Of a stretch of DNA of 64,000 bases, positions 9,211 through 18,516 are shown piece by piece (the stretch's first letter is position 1; each line of letters starts with the position of its first letter). The stretch is from Calothrix sp. NIES-4105 (GTDB lineage: Bacteria; Cyanobacteriota; Cyanobacteriia; Cyanobacteriales; Nostocaceae): NCBI RefSeq assembly GCF_002368415.1, contig NZ_AP018290.1, positions 731,244 through 795,243 on the forward strand. Reading direction: 5' to 3'. A program made the translations under genes and the position numbers. A model generated the notes under the pieces. The model was not told the DNA's origin. It did no database searches and saw only the letters and a list, made by a program, of their open reading frames with translations.

Positions 9211-10143
9211 TTAATTTGACGTGGTGAATCTGGTAATTAATTCCTCGCGCGACAATTGCATTAACACAGGGGTAAATTCTGATGGAGGCAATGCCAAGAT
9301 GAATGGAATAATTGCTTCTAGCTCTGGGTCTAACGCACCAAAGCGAAATAAGAGCAAGTTTTCCACAACTTGGCGCTGTCCCTGCTCCTTACCAATCTCC
9401 TTGCCAATCTCCTTGCCAATCTCCTTACCGCGCTCTACGGTTTCTTGCTCCCATTCCAAATAAGCTTGTGATAAGTTCATAACTAGTTCTTCTCTATCTT
9501 CATTATCATTCTCTGGGCTTATTCCTATATTAAGCTTCCAGGTGTAAAGTAGTGATAAAATCTTGGAACGTTTGGGATTACCTTTCGGCAAAGCTACCAC
9601 ATCCTCAACAGCTTGCTTCTGAGTCAAGCCTTTACCCAAAATTCTTAACCAAACTGTTTCGGGGATACGCTTTAATTTGTCAATAGCAACAATTCGAGTT
9701 AAAAATACTTCTCCTACAAAATAAATACCATCTGGCCAAGAAGAGTCTCTATGAGCAGGCAGTTTACTTAACAGTTCATCGGAAAAAGTCGTTGAAATAA
9801 TCCATAACCGTGGCAGTTCATCCTCAGATAGGGTGTCCTCATCTCGTTTCCCTTCACGTCGCAGTTCTGCTTCTAAGTGAACTAATTTTCCAACGCAACT
9901 GCGAATTTCCCATTTTGTTGGTTGCTTGCGAAACGGTTCCAATAAACAGGGAGTTTCAGCAATTCTTGCTAAAATACCCAAATCTGGTAAGTCCTCTACA
10001 GGTGGTTGAGTTGATGGGGTAAACCAGATATCAACAAATCTCGGTTCCCCAGGTATTTCCTCGCTGATTTTTACCTCACCTAATGGTGATAAACATTCTT
10101 TGAAGAATTGCTTTGAAAACTGGTCAAATGGGTTTTTTGTCAT
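9211..10143 (-). CDS. DUF4351/Rpn-type protein
   Basis: The 310-residue protein begins MTKNPFDQFSKQFFKECL and contains the nuclease-like core PGEPRFVDIWF. A charged segment of repeated GKEI units (VERGKEIGKEIGKEIGKE) follows, then the C-terminal DUF4351 domain VVENLLLFRFGALDPELEAI. The family is related to Rpn-type PD-(D/E)XK proteins; nuclease activity is not shown. A frameshifted copy lies at 16640-17561 and has one GKEI unit fewer. The ATG at 10143 aligns with that of the copy. Confidence 0.8.
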   Translation of the reverse strand: MTKNPFDQFSKQFFKECLSPLGEVKISEEIPGEPRFVDIWFTPSTQPPVEDLPDLGILARIAETPCLLEPFRKQPTKWEIRSCVGKLVHLEAELRREGKRDEDTLSEDELPRLWIISTTFSDELLSKLPAHRDSSWPDGIYFVGEVFLTRIVAIDKLKRIPETVWLRILGKGLTQKQAVEDVVALPKGNPKRSKILSLLYTWKLNIGISPENDNEDREELVMNLSQAYLEWEQETVERGKEIGKEIGKEIGKEQGQRQVVENLLLFRFGALDPELEAIIPFILALPPSEFTPVLMQLSREELITRFTTSN

Positions 10144-10311
10144 TGAATTTAGACAGATACACAGCCTGGGTTTCTTTTCTCACCCAGCTTTTATTATCTG
10201 ATAAAACTAATAGAAATAAAATACTTAATTAATAAGTATTGAAGATAACATGAACTATGTTTCTATTATTAGAAGCTATCATGAGTCGGCGTCAAATGTT
10301 TTTTTGAACAG

Positions 10312-10525
10312 AAGTTATATTTAACATATGTTTGCATTGTTTTTTTGATTGATGCGAATCACTACTAGCACAATATTCGCATAATGGTTGGTATAAATTA
10401 CTAATATAATTTAATCCTTGGTCGAGAACTATTCTATCACCTACGTGCAAATCTTCAACTTGGTGCCCAACTTCTTCAACCACACCAATGATTTCATCAC
10501 CTAATATTTGCGGTTGTTTGATCAA
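10312..10525 (-). pseudogene. Alcohol dehydrogenase remnant, copy 2
   Basis: The stretch encodes MIKQPQILGDEIIGVVEEVG, then VGDRIVLDQGLNY and PLCEYCASS, a GroES-like plus zinc-cluster fragment of a medium-chain dehydrogenase. The catalytic and coenzyme domains are missing. It lacks the later part seen in the 15562 copy. Confidence 0.7.
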
Positions 10526-10565
10526 GGGAATAGCTTTTCTGAGTTTGTCAGTATTATAGTTAGCT

Positions 10566-10788
10566 TGTCCGTAACTGGTGGCTTGAAAGAGGCGCCATTA
10601 CTCCTGTGGAGCGTTTGGAGGAGTTCCAGTTTGTAAGTGCCCTGGAAAACGGTATGGCAAGAAGCGCCAAGAATGCCGCTGGAATAAAAGTACTAATAGG
10701 AGAAGTAAGAGGTTATACTCATGAATTAAAGATTATGGGAAGTGGTAGTAGATTATTAGGCAAAGAAGTAGATGGAAGAATTATATGA
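10566..10788 (+). pseudogene. STAND fragment fused to a possible polymorphic-toxin C-terminus
   Basis: Positions 10566-10626 copy the STAND-like segment RNWWLERGAITPVERLEEF. After this the reading changes to NAAGIKVLIGEVRGYTHELK and GSRLLGKEVDGRII. The GYTHELKIMG style recalls C-terminal toxin modules of polymorphic toxins, but the similarity is from memory only. There is no good start or ribosome site, so this is probably a rearrangement scar carrying a toxin tail. Confidence 0.45.
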
Positions 10789-10853
10789 GCGTGAACTTTC
10801 CGACCATCTCTAAAATAAGTACTTTTCAAATGTAAATCAACTAAGAGGCAAAT

Positions 10854-11201
10854 ATGAATACAGTTACTTTAGTCGAATTAATTAATAATTTATTACCTGA
10901 TGAAAAAATTTTAGAAGATGTTAGCAGTGCTTTAAATTCGGAGCTAGAGAAAGGAGGTTTTAGGAATTTAGCTTGTGAAGAAGTTCCTCCTAAAAACACG
11001 CCAAGTGAGGTACTTACAAAAAGATTCATTATGAATAATTATGAAACTGGTTTTGGCAATCATTATGTTAGTAAAGTAGCAATAGGAGGGGTTGAAAGAC
11101 ACCGAAATGGAGTTGTCATTCCTAAGTATTTTTTTGCAACTTTATACTATACAGAAGATTTACGCTTAATCACAGTAGACTTTGAGGATGAGGCAGAATA
11201 A
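10854..11201 (+). CDS. Hypothetical protein, 115 aa (possible immunity or antitoxin)
   Basis: This short acidic protein begins MNTVTLVELINNLLPDEKIL and has no signal peptide or membrane segment. The start is preceded by AGAGGC at suitable spacing. It lies 65 bp downstream of the toxin-like tail that ends at 10788, in the same direction, which is the layout of a toxin-immunity pair. I do not recognise the family and the immunity idea rests on position alone. Confidence 0.55.
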   Translation: MNTVTLVELINNLLPDEKILEDVSSALNSELEKGGFRNLACEEVPPKNTPSEVLTKRFIMNNYETGFGNHYVSKVAIGGVERHRNGVVIPKYFFATLYYTEDLRLITVDFEDEAE

Positions 11202-11312
11202 TTAACAAATTTTGCAAGTAGGTGGTCATACTCAAAAAGAAACAGAGGCGCCTGCTTGGTAGGTCTGACACCTTAGTTACACAATACTGCGTCCTGAACT
11301 GGGAATGTAGAC

Positions 11313-11410
11313 TTATATCACGTCCGGTTGATTGCCATAATGTAGAGACGTTACATGTAACGTCTCTACGTTTGTTTTATTATGGTTATGCTGCCAGAAA
11401 TGATATTACA
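11313..11410. mobile_element. MITE-like element, copy 1 (TATATCACGTCCGG ends)
   Basis: The outer parts are imperfect inverted repeats (TATATCACGTCCGGTTG and the complement of CTGCCAGAAATGATATTA). The centre is a perfect palindrome of the GTAGAGAC family (GTAGAGACGTTACATG and its complement). A second, better preserved copy is at 47855-47964. Confidence 0.7.
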
Positions 11411-11415
11411 TCTTA

Positions 11416-11510
11416 ACTATATTATTGGTAGGTACAGTTAGCCAAAAGTCGAAGATAACTCAAATTTCTCATTGCTGAACTCAGATGAGGTTATGTTTTG
11501 ATATAAGCTC
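11416..11510 (+). promoter_or_regulatory. Shared upstream element with 21-bp direct repeat
   Basis: Half-sites AACTCAAATTTCTCAT (from 11457) and AACTCAGATGAGGTTATG (from 11478) are 21 bp apart and preceded by GCCAAAAGTCGAAGAT. The layout is the same as before the genes at 4567 and 54880. Confidence 0.55.
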
Positions 11511-11512
11511 CG

Positions 11513-11573
11513 GGTGCGTGAAAGCCATTACAATCAATCAAGGTAACGAGAAATTAAACTGCTTTCACGCACC
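11513..11573. repeat. 60-bp repeat GGTGCGTGAAAGC...GCTTTCACGCACC
   Basis: This is the cleanest copy. The 13-nt ends are perfect inverted repeats around ATTACAATCAATCAAGGTAA. It sits between the direct-repeat element and the start codon at 11609, so it would be in the leader or core promoter of the STAND-like gene. Confidence 0.8.
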
Positions 11574-11608
11574 ATATTTACGTAATTTATATATACTGTG
11601 AATTAATC

Positions 11609-14600
11609 ATGACACAAAATTATGAGTATGAAGTTGGAGGGAGTTTAAAAGAAAATGCTCCTAGTTACGTTGTTAGGCAAGCAGACACTGACCTTTACAA
11701 CAATTTAAAAGCGGGAGTATTTTGTTATATTTTTAACTCTCGGCAAATGGGTAAAACCAGTTTGATAGTTAGGACGATGAAAAAACTCCAAGCAGATGGG
11801 TATGCTTGTACATCGCTTGATTTTTCTGTACGAGGTAGTCGAGATGTCAAGTTAGAGCAATGGTATGCAGGAATACTTTATAAGCTCGTAGTAAATTTTA
11901 ACATAGGTAATCCATCTGAGTATCTTCGTAATTGGTGGCAAGAAAGAGGCGCCATTACTCCTGTGGAACGCTTGGAGGAGTTTATAGAAACAGTATTATT
12001 AACATCTATCCAAAGTAAGATTATTATATTTATAGATGAAATAGATAGTATTTTGAGTTTAAGCTTTTCTACAGATGATTTTTTTGCTTTAATTAGAAGT
12101 TGTTATCAAAAGCGTACCTTAAACCCAGAATATGAGCGGTTAACTTTTGCTCTAGTTGGAGTAGCCACCCCAGGTGACTTAATTGGTGATAAAAGGCGAA
12201 CACCATTTAATATAGGTAAAGCAATTGGGCTAGACGGGTTTAAAGAAAGCGAAATTGAGCCATTAGCAAAAGGATTTTCAGGTCAAGTAGAAAACCCATT
12301 AGCTTTAATGCGACTTATATTAGCTTGGACAGGTGGACAACCTTTTTTAACGCAGAAAGTTTGTAAGTTATTGAAGGATGAAAAAATAAGCAATGGAGAA
12401 GTATTAGAATCAGTAATTAAAAGTAAAATTATTGAAAATTGGGAAAGTCAAGATGAGCCGGAGCATTTAAAGACAATACGAGATAGGTTACTATTAGGAG
12501 AGCAGATAGCAGGGCGTTTTTTAGGATGGTATCAGCAAATACTGCTTTCGGGGCATATATCTGCTGATGGTAGTATAGAACAAATGAGATTTCGGTTAAC
12601 GGGTTTGGTAGTTAAACAGCAGGATAAAGTAAAAGTTTATAATAAAATCTATAAATCTGTTTTTAACTTAAACTGGGTAGAAAAAGAGTTAGGAAAACTG
12701 CGTCCTTATTCAGAAAGTTTTAAAGCATGGGTTGCTAGTAACTATCTAGATGAGTCACGGTTCTTGCGAGGACAAGCTTTGCAAGATGCTTTACACTGGG
12801 CACAGGAAAAAAACTTAAGTAATGAAGATGCTAAATACTTAGCTGCCTCTCAGGAATTAGAGAAAAGAGAACTTGAATTCGCTTTAGCGGTTCAAAAAGA
12901 AGAAAGTAGGATATTAGCACAGGCTAATGATACATTAACTAGAGCTTCCAAGAAAGCAAAACGTCGAATCCGTTTGGGGAGTATAATTTTAGGCGTATCT
13001 CTAGTAGCGGCAATAATTGCAGGTACTTTTGCAGGTACCGCTGAACTACGGCGCCAAGAAGCTGCAATAGTCACAACATTGGAACAATCATCAGCCCAAT
13101 TATTGCGCTTACCAACATCTTCTTTAGTCTTGGAAAATTTAATTGAGGCGATGCGACCTGCAAGACAATTAAAAAAATTAGTTAAGGATGGTTATTCCTT
13201 TAAAGATTACCCTACTGTTAGTCCCGTATTAGCCTTGCAGACAACACTAGATAATATCCGACAAAAAAATCAGCTAGAAGGAAGTTTTGTCGTATTTAGC
13301 CCAGATGGTAAGACTGTCGCTACTATTTCAAAAAACAACACTGCGAAGTTATGGAACTTAAAAGGTTTAGAAATTGCCACTCTCAAACATCAAAGTGAGG
13401 TCAACTACGTAGTATTTAGCCCAGATGGTAAGATTGTCGCTACTGCTTCAGATGACGGTACTGCGAAGTTATGGAACTTAAAAGGTTCAGAAATTGCCAC
13501 TCTCAAACATCAAAGTGAGGTCAACTACGTAGTATTTAGCCTAGATGGTAAGATTGTCGCTACTGCTTCATATAACGACAATACTGGGAAGTTATGGAAC
13601 TTAAAAGGTTCAGAAATTGCCACTCTCAAACATCAAAGTGAGGTCAACTACGTAGTATTTAGCCCAGATGGTAAGACTGTCGCTACTGCTTCAGATGACG
13701 GTACTGCGAAGTTATGGAACTTACTTGGTTCAGAAATTGCCACTCTCAAACATCAAGATAGGGTCACAAACGTAATATTTAGCCCAGATGGTAAGACTGT
13801 CGCTACTGCTTCAGATGACGGTACTGCGAAGTTATGGAACTTACTTGGTTCAGAAATTGCCACTCTCAAACATCAAAGTGAGGTCAACTACGTAGTATTT
13901 AGCCCAGATGGTAAGACTGTCGCTACTGCTTCATATAACGACAATACTGGGAAGTTATGGAACTTAAAAGGTTCAGAAATTGCCACTCTCAAACATCAAG
14001 ATACAGTCACAAACATAGTATTTAGCCCAGATGGTAACACCGTCGTTACTGCTTCATATAACGACAACACTGCAAAGTTATGGAACTTAAAAGGTTCAGA
14101 AATTGCCACTCTCAAACATCAAGATACAGTCAGAAACGTAGTATTTAGCCCAGATGGTAAGACTGTCGCTACTATTTCAAAAAATAACACTGTGAAGTTA
14201 TGGAACTTAAAAGGTTCAGAAATTGCCACTCTCAAACATCAAAGTGAGGTCAACTACGTAGTATTTAGCCCAGATGGTAAGACTGTCGCTACTTCTTCAG
14301 ATGACAAAACTGCGAAGCTATGGAACTTAAAAGGTTCAGAAATTGCCACTCTCAAACATCAAGATGGGGTCAACGACGTAGTATTTAGCCCAGATGGTAA
14401 GACTGTCGCTACTTCTTCAGATGACAAAACTGCGAAGCTATGGAACTTAAAAGGTTCAGAAATTGCCACTCTCAAACATCAAGATGGGGTCAACGACGTA
14501 GTATTTAGCCTAGATGGTAAGACTGTCGCTACTGCTTCATGGGACAAAACTGCGAAGTTATGGAACTTAAAAGGTTCAGAAATTGCCACTCTCAAACATC

Positions 14601-15511
14601 AACATCCGGTCACAAACGTAGTATTTAGCCCAGATGGTAAGACTGTCACTACTGCTTCAAGTGACAAAATTGCGAAGTTATGGAACTTAAAAGGTTCAGA
14701 AATTGCCACTCTCAAACATCAAGATGGGGTAACAGACGTAGTATTTAGCCCAGATGGTAAGACTGTCGCTACTGCTTCAAGTGACAAAACTGCAAAGTTA
14801 TGGAACTTAAAAGGTTCAGAAATTACCACTCTCAAACACCAAAGTCCGGTCAATTACGTAGAATTTAGCCCAGATGGTAAGACTGTCGCTACTGCTTCAT
14901 TTGACAATACTGCGAAGTTATGGAACTTAAAAGGTTCAGAAATTGCCACTCTCAAACATCAAAATTTGGTCAATTACGTAGTATTTAGCCCAGATGGTAA
15001 GACTGTCGCTACTGCTTCAGGTGCCGGTACTGCGAAGTTATGGAACTTAAAAGGTTCAGAAATTGCCACTCTCAAACATCAAGGTTTGGTCAATTACGTA
15101 GTATTTAGCCCAGATGGTAAGACTGTCGCTACTGCTTCATTTGACAATACTGCGAAGTTATGGAACTTAAAAGGTTCAGAAATTGCCACTCTCAAATCTC
15201 AAGGTGGCGTCAGTTATGTAGTATTTAGCCCAGATGGTAACACTGTCGCTACTGCTTCAAATGACAATACTGCGCCCTTATGGACTCAAACCAAGGACGG
15301 TTGGCAGCAGGTTGCTGAATATCAGGGTCAGTTTAGAAGCTTTAGTCCGGATGGTAAGTTAATTGCGCTCGTTGTAGATAATACCACTGTACAGCTACGT
15401 CGTCGCGTTGAGGGTTTGGATGATTTACTCGCGCGCGGTTGCAACTGGCTGCAAGATTACCTCAATAGCCATGATAAGGAAAAAATGAAGGAGTTGTGTC
15501 CCGGTCAATAA
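11609..15511 (+). CDS. STAND-like AAA_35 ATPase with membrane helix and WD40 array, copy 2
   Basis: The product is 1300 residues and begins MTQNYEYEVGG. The ATPase region is almost identical to that of the gene at 4567: P-loop NSRQMGKTS, Walker B IIIFIDEIDS, then a membrane helix LGSIILGVSLVAAIIAG. It carries 17 WD40 units plus a partial one, two more than its twin, and some units are 41 residues (SYNDNTGKLW). Thus the sensor-like propeller region has diverged faster than the ATPase. The tail [16 protein letters not shown] is shared. The downstream 2 kb are also duplicated. A regulatory or defence role is inference. Confidence 0.85.
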   Translation: MTQNYEYEVGGSLKENAPSYVVRQADTDLYNNLKAGVFCYIFNSRQMGKTSLIVRTMKKLQADGYACTSLDFSVRGSRDVKLEQWYAGILYKLVVNFNIGNPSEYLRNWWQERGAITPVERLEEFIETVLLTSIQSKIIIFIDEIDSILSLSFSTDDFFALIRSCYQKRTLNPEYERLTFALVGVATPGDLIGDKRRTPFNIGKAIGLDGFKESEIEPLAKGFSGQVENPLALMRLILAWTGGQPFLTQKVCKLLKDEKISNGEVLESVIKSKIIENWESQDEPEHLKTIRDRLLLGEQIAGRFLGWYQQILLSGHISADGSIEQMRFRLTGLVVKQQDKVKVYNKIYKSVFNLNWVEKELGKLRPYSESFKAWVASNYLDESRFLRGQALQDALHWAQEKNLSNEDAKYLAASQELEKRELEFALAVQKEESRILAQANDTLTRASKKAKRRIRLGSIILGVSLVAAIIAGTFAGTAELRRQEAAIVTTLEQSSAQLLRLPTSSLVLENLIEAMRPARQLKKLVKDGYSFKDYPTVSPVLALQTTLDNIRQKNQLEGSFVVFSPDGKTVATISKNNTAKLWNLKGLEIATLKHQSEVNYVVFSPDGKIVATASDDGTAKLWNLKGSEIATLKHQSEVNYVVFSLDGKIVATASYNDNTGKLWNLKGSEIATLKHQSEVNYVVFSPDGKTVATASDDGTAKLWNLLGSEIATLKHQDRVTNVIFSPDGKTVATASDDGTAKLWNLLGSEIATLKHQSEVNYVVFSPDGKTVATASYNDNTGKLWNLKGSEIATLKHQDTVTNIVFSPDGNTVVTASYNDNTAKLWNLKGSEIATLKHQDTVRNVVFSPDGKTVATISKNNTVKLWNLKGSEIATLKHQSEVNYVVFSPDGKTVATSSDDKTAKLWNLKGSEIATLKHQDGVNDVVFSPDGKTVATSSDDKTAKLWNLKGSEIATLKHQDGVNDVVFSLDGKTVATASWDKTAKLWNLKGSEIATLKHQHPVTNVVFSPDGKTVTTASSDKIAKLWNLKGSEIATLKHQDGVTDVVFSPDGKTVATASSDKTAKLWNLKGSEITTLKHQSPVNYVEFSPDGKTVATASFDNTAKLWNLKGSEIATLKHQNLVNYVVFSPDGKTVATASGAGTAKLWNLKGSEIATLKHQGLVNYVVFSPDGKTVATASFDNTAKLWNLKGSEIATLKSQGGVSYVVFSPDGNTVATASNDNTAPLWTQTKDGWQQVAEYQGQFRSFSPDGKLIALVVDNTTVQLRRRVEGLDDLLARGCNWLQDYLNSHDKEKMKELCPGQ
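13281..15295 (+). repeat. Coding tandem array of 17 WD40 units, 120/123-bp period
   Basis: Units read [25 protein letters not shown]. Neighbouring units around 14260-14500 are almost base-identical. Three units carry an extra codon (YNDNT). Unit order and number differ from the twin array at 6241-8010. Confidence 0.9.
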
Positions 15512-15561
15512 GGAAGGCGCCGAAAATTAAAATAGACCGTACCCGGCGAGTACTATTATCA

Positions 15562-15894
15562 CTATTTAGTACATAGAATATCCGAGAATGCCCTACCATA
15601 TCTGAAGCATGAATGACACAACCAAGAGCTTATGTGAGGGCAGCTTTGACATTTTATAAGTCTCAATTGATACGGATAGCAGTCTTGATCAGGGGGCATC
15701 ACATATTCGGCAAATCCTCCAGGTAAACCTGTAATACCGTGTTCGCGATAATACTGGCATTGATGCGAATAACCACTAGCACAATATTCGCATAGTGGTT
15801 GGTATGAATTACTAATACAATTTAATCCTTGGTCGAGAACTACTCTATCACTGAAACGCAAATCTTCAACTTGGCGCCCAACTTCTTCAACCAC
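15562..15894 (-). pseudogene. Alcohol dehydrogenase remnant, copy 3
   Basis: This is the longest remnant. It encodes MVEEVGRQVEDLRFSDRVVL, PLCEYCASGYSHQCQYYREH and GITGLPGGFAEYVMPP, the GroES-like region with structural-zinc cysteines of a threonine/alcohol dehydrogenase-type enzyme. It has no coenzyme-binding domain and the frame decays after MPPDQDCYP. It is the counterpart of 8226-8640 in the duplicated segment. Confidence 0.7.
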
Positions 15895-16108
15895 ACTAAC
15901 GATTTTATTTGCTCTCGCTTAATTCTAATATTATGGTAATCCATGAAACAAATTATTACTTGTATACGAAACACGACGCGCTCCCATTACCTTCATTACC
16001 TTTCCGCTCATATTGAGGTGCGGTTAACGAACACCAGCAGGTATCGGATTTGATGGTTTTCCACGGTTAGCTAGTTCGGTTATTTGCGTAGCGTTATATT
16101 GATTTTTA

Positions 16109-16239
16109 GAGGATGTTTTAAAAGTCGAGAGAAGTATAAATTGTCATTCTGAGGAACGAAGAATCTATAGTTTCGGGCATATACTTAGATACTTCACTGC
16201 GTTCAGTATGACATTCACAGACACTTTTAAAACATCCTC
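16109..16239. mobile_element. MITE inserted in the second copy of the duplicated segment
   Basis: The ends GAGGATGTTTTAAAAGT and ACTTTTAAAACATCCTC are perfect inverted repeats. The interior contains TGTCATTCTGAGGAACGAAG and its near complement. The unoccupied site is visible in the duplicate at about 8796-8804 (GATTTTTAGGTTG). Comparison shows a TA or TTA target duplication, as for IS630/Tc1-like elements. The insertion truncates the small protein at 16227. Confidence 0.85.
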
Positions 16240-16430
16240 TTAGGTTGTACCGCGCGTTTAGAAGATTGGGTATTATTAGCATTTCCAGTATTTTTAGTTG
16301 GTTCAGCAGTGCGGGAACTAACTTGTTTGTTATTTTGTGGAACCGTGGCGCCTTTCTGAGCTATATATATTAAAGTAGACGCTACAACAAGTACAGAAAC
16401 GAGTGTTTTTTTGATTTTGGTGTGGAGCAT
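16227..16430 (-). CDS. Small secreted or membrane-anchored protein, truncated by MITE
   Basis: The likely start is MLHTKIKKTLVSVLVVAS, right after the shared leader AATCATCGAATTCAACAAAC, giving an N-terminal membrane/signal segment (SVLVVASTLIYIAQ). A Ser/Thr/Asn-rich stretch follows. The last residues (KRMF) are encoded by the MITE at 16109-16239; in the duplicate without the MITE the reading goes on to ELADRGKPSNPIP. Function unknown, probably non-functional. Confidence 0.5.
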   Translation of the reverse strand: MLHTKIKKTLVSVLVVASTLIYIAQKGATVPQNNKQVSSRTAEPTKNTGNANNTQSSKRAVQPKRMF

Positions 16431-16639
16431 ACTAGTGTTTGTTGAATTCGATGATTCCATCAAACACTCTTGCTATATGAGAAAGCCTATGCGTTATTTT
16501 AGTAAAATTTTGTTTGTTTACGACTTCCGCGCGATTTAGTTCAAGCTTAGTCGTATATTCATCCAGGTGTAACAAAAAATTATAAAAAATAAGGGTAAAA
16601 GTATTTCTACTTACCCTAAACACAAAAAATAGTGTTTTT

Positions 16640-17561
16640 TTAATTTGACGTGGTGAATCTGGTAATTAATTCCTCGCGCGACAATTGCATTAACACAGGG
16701 GTAAATTCTGATGGAGGCAATGCCAAGATAGATGGAATAATTGCTTCTAGCTCTGGGTCTAACGAACCAAAGCGAAATAAGAGCAAGTTTTCCACAACTT
16801 GGCGCTGTCCCTGCTCCTTACCAATCTCCTTGCCAATCTCCTTACCGCGCTCTACGGTTTCTTGCTCCCATTCCAAATAAGCTTGTGATAAGTTCATAAC
16901 TAGTTCTTCTCTATCTTCAATATCAATCTCTAGGCTTATTTCCATATTAAGCTTCCAGGTGTAAAGTAGTGATAAAATCTTGGAACGCTTGGGATTACCT
17001 TTCGGCAAAGCTACCACATCCTCAACAGCTTGCTTCTGAGTCAAGCCTTTACCCAAAATTCAAGGGCCAAAGTGTTTCGGGGATACGTTGTAATTTGTCA
17101 ATAGCAACAATCCTAGTCAAAAGCACTTCTCCCCAAAGATAAATACCATCTGGCCAAGAAGAGTCTCTATGAGCAGGCAGTTTACTTAACAGTTCATCGG
17201 AAAAAGTCGTTGAAATAATCCATAACCGTGGCAGTTCATCCTCAGATAGGGTGTCCTCATCTCGTTTACTTTCACGTCGCAGTTCTGCTTCCAAGTGAAC
17301 TAATTTTCCAACGCAACTGCGAATTTCCCATTTTGTTGGTTGCTTACGAAACGGTTCCAATAAACAGGGAGTTTCAGCAATTCTTGTTAAAATACCCAAA
17401 TCTGGTAAGTCCTCTACAGGTGGTTGAGTTGATGGGGTAAACCAGATATCAACAAATTTCGGTTCCCCAGGTATTTCCTCGCTGATTTTTACCTCACCTA
17501 ATGGTGATAAACATTCTTTGAAGAATTGCTTTGAAAACTGGTCAAATGGGTTTTTCGTCAT
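16640..17561 (-). pseudogene. DUF4351/Rpn-type protein, frameshifted copy
   Basis: It is nearly identical to the intact gene at 9211-10143, but one extra base near 17060-17070 (CAAGGGCCAAAGTG against CTTAACCAAACTG) splits it into two frames: 17561-17049 and 17056-16640. The GKEI stretch has one unit fewer. The C-terminal DUF4351 part is otherwise conserved, so the break looks recent. Confidence 0.85.
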
Positions 17562-18190
17562 TTAATTTTGACAGATACACAACCTGGGTTTCTTTTATCA
17601 CCCAGTTTTTATTATTTGATAAAACTAATAGAAATAAAATACTTAGTTAATAAATCTTGAAGAGAACATCAGCTATGTTTTTATTATTACAAGCTATCAT
17701 GAGGTGCCAAACATTTTTTGAACAGAGATTATATTTAACTTGACTCTGGCAAAGTGTATATTAGGTAAACCAGATGCTAAAAGCGGGAGTATATCGTCAG
17801 GCGCCGTTGTCTGTTAATCTTGTAGCTTTGCTCCCATATTCAGGTCTATCCAAGAATTAAAAGCAATTACAGAGCTTGAAATACCCGCCGATGGTTGAAA
17901 ACTATAGTCTAATAGCTCAATCCATTAAAATGGACTATTGAAAATAGTGATATTAGAAACTCCTACAGCAGATACGCGCACTTTTATATCGTGTGTCCCT
18001 ACTATCGGTGGCGCCACCGAAGCGTAATTCTAGCTTGCCTTGTAGAGAAGCTACAGTGTACACATAAATCTCCCACACCTTTCGTTTGGTGAGGAGCTTT
18101 AATAAACGATAAAATCCGGGATTTTTTTTTAAAGGAGTTGTGTCTCAGTCAATAAGGAAGTTTGGACAAAGTTAGTTAAAATGAATTGAT
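17562..18190. other. Intergenic region with only gene scraps
   Basis: No intact gene is present. The first 150 bp still match the region upstream of the gene at 9211. At about 18133-18162 the sequence AAAGGAGTTGTGTCTCAGTC is the 3' end of a STAND-like gene (KELCLSQ then stop) with nothing of the gene before it. The rest, including two GGCGCC sites, is unassigned. Confidence 0.5.
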
Positions 18191-18508
18191 GTTAAACCTA
18201 TCTACCAAGTAAATTTACCAAATGGAGAATCGCTACCAGCACAAATTCTAAAATCAGGCGCCTCTATTGGTGAAGGAAAAAATGTTTCGATAATCAAGGT
18301 TAATATCCGCAATGCACCTGTACTAAAATTAGCAGATTCTTCTAAAGTGCGTATTTTAGATAAAGTTACAGCAGTAGGATATCCGGGATTAGTCGAAATG
18401 TCAGAAATATTTGACAAAAAATCACTTGTAGAAGCAACTTTTACTAATAGCAGTACTTCAGGCGCCGTTGCAATAGTAGAGGAAATCGAAAAACGTGGTG
18501 TCAGTTAA
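18191..18508 (+). pseudogene. Trypsin-like protease fragment
   Basis: The frame reads VYQVNLPNGESLPAQILKSG, then APVLKLADSSKVRILDKVTA and VGYPGL. It aligns with the middle of the protease at 51504-52706 (LPNGETLPFEIKVSGA, APVLKLADSEQVQIQDKIVA). The catalytic Asp of KDVAVIK is Asn here (KNVSIIK) and both the His and Ser regions are missing. It is a dead fragment. Confidence 0.8.
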
Positions 18509-18516
18509 GCTTTTCG

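Larger units (their letters stand above)
11202..11608. other. Intergenic region with MITE and STAND-like promoter elements
   Basis: It contains a MITE (11313-11410), the shared 21-bp direct-repeat element (11416-11510) and a 60-bp repeat (11513-11573) immediately before the STAND-like gene. No coding sequence is convincing; a 64-codon frame at 11222 crosses the MITE. Confidence 0.6.

Noticed and set aside
11222-11416. 64-codon ORF
   Set aside because: It runs across a MITE and has no similarity or conserved start.
6241-15295. CRISPR array
   Set aside because: The regular 120-bp period is an open reading frame encoding WD40 units, with no spacer pattern.
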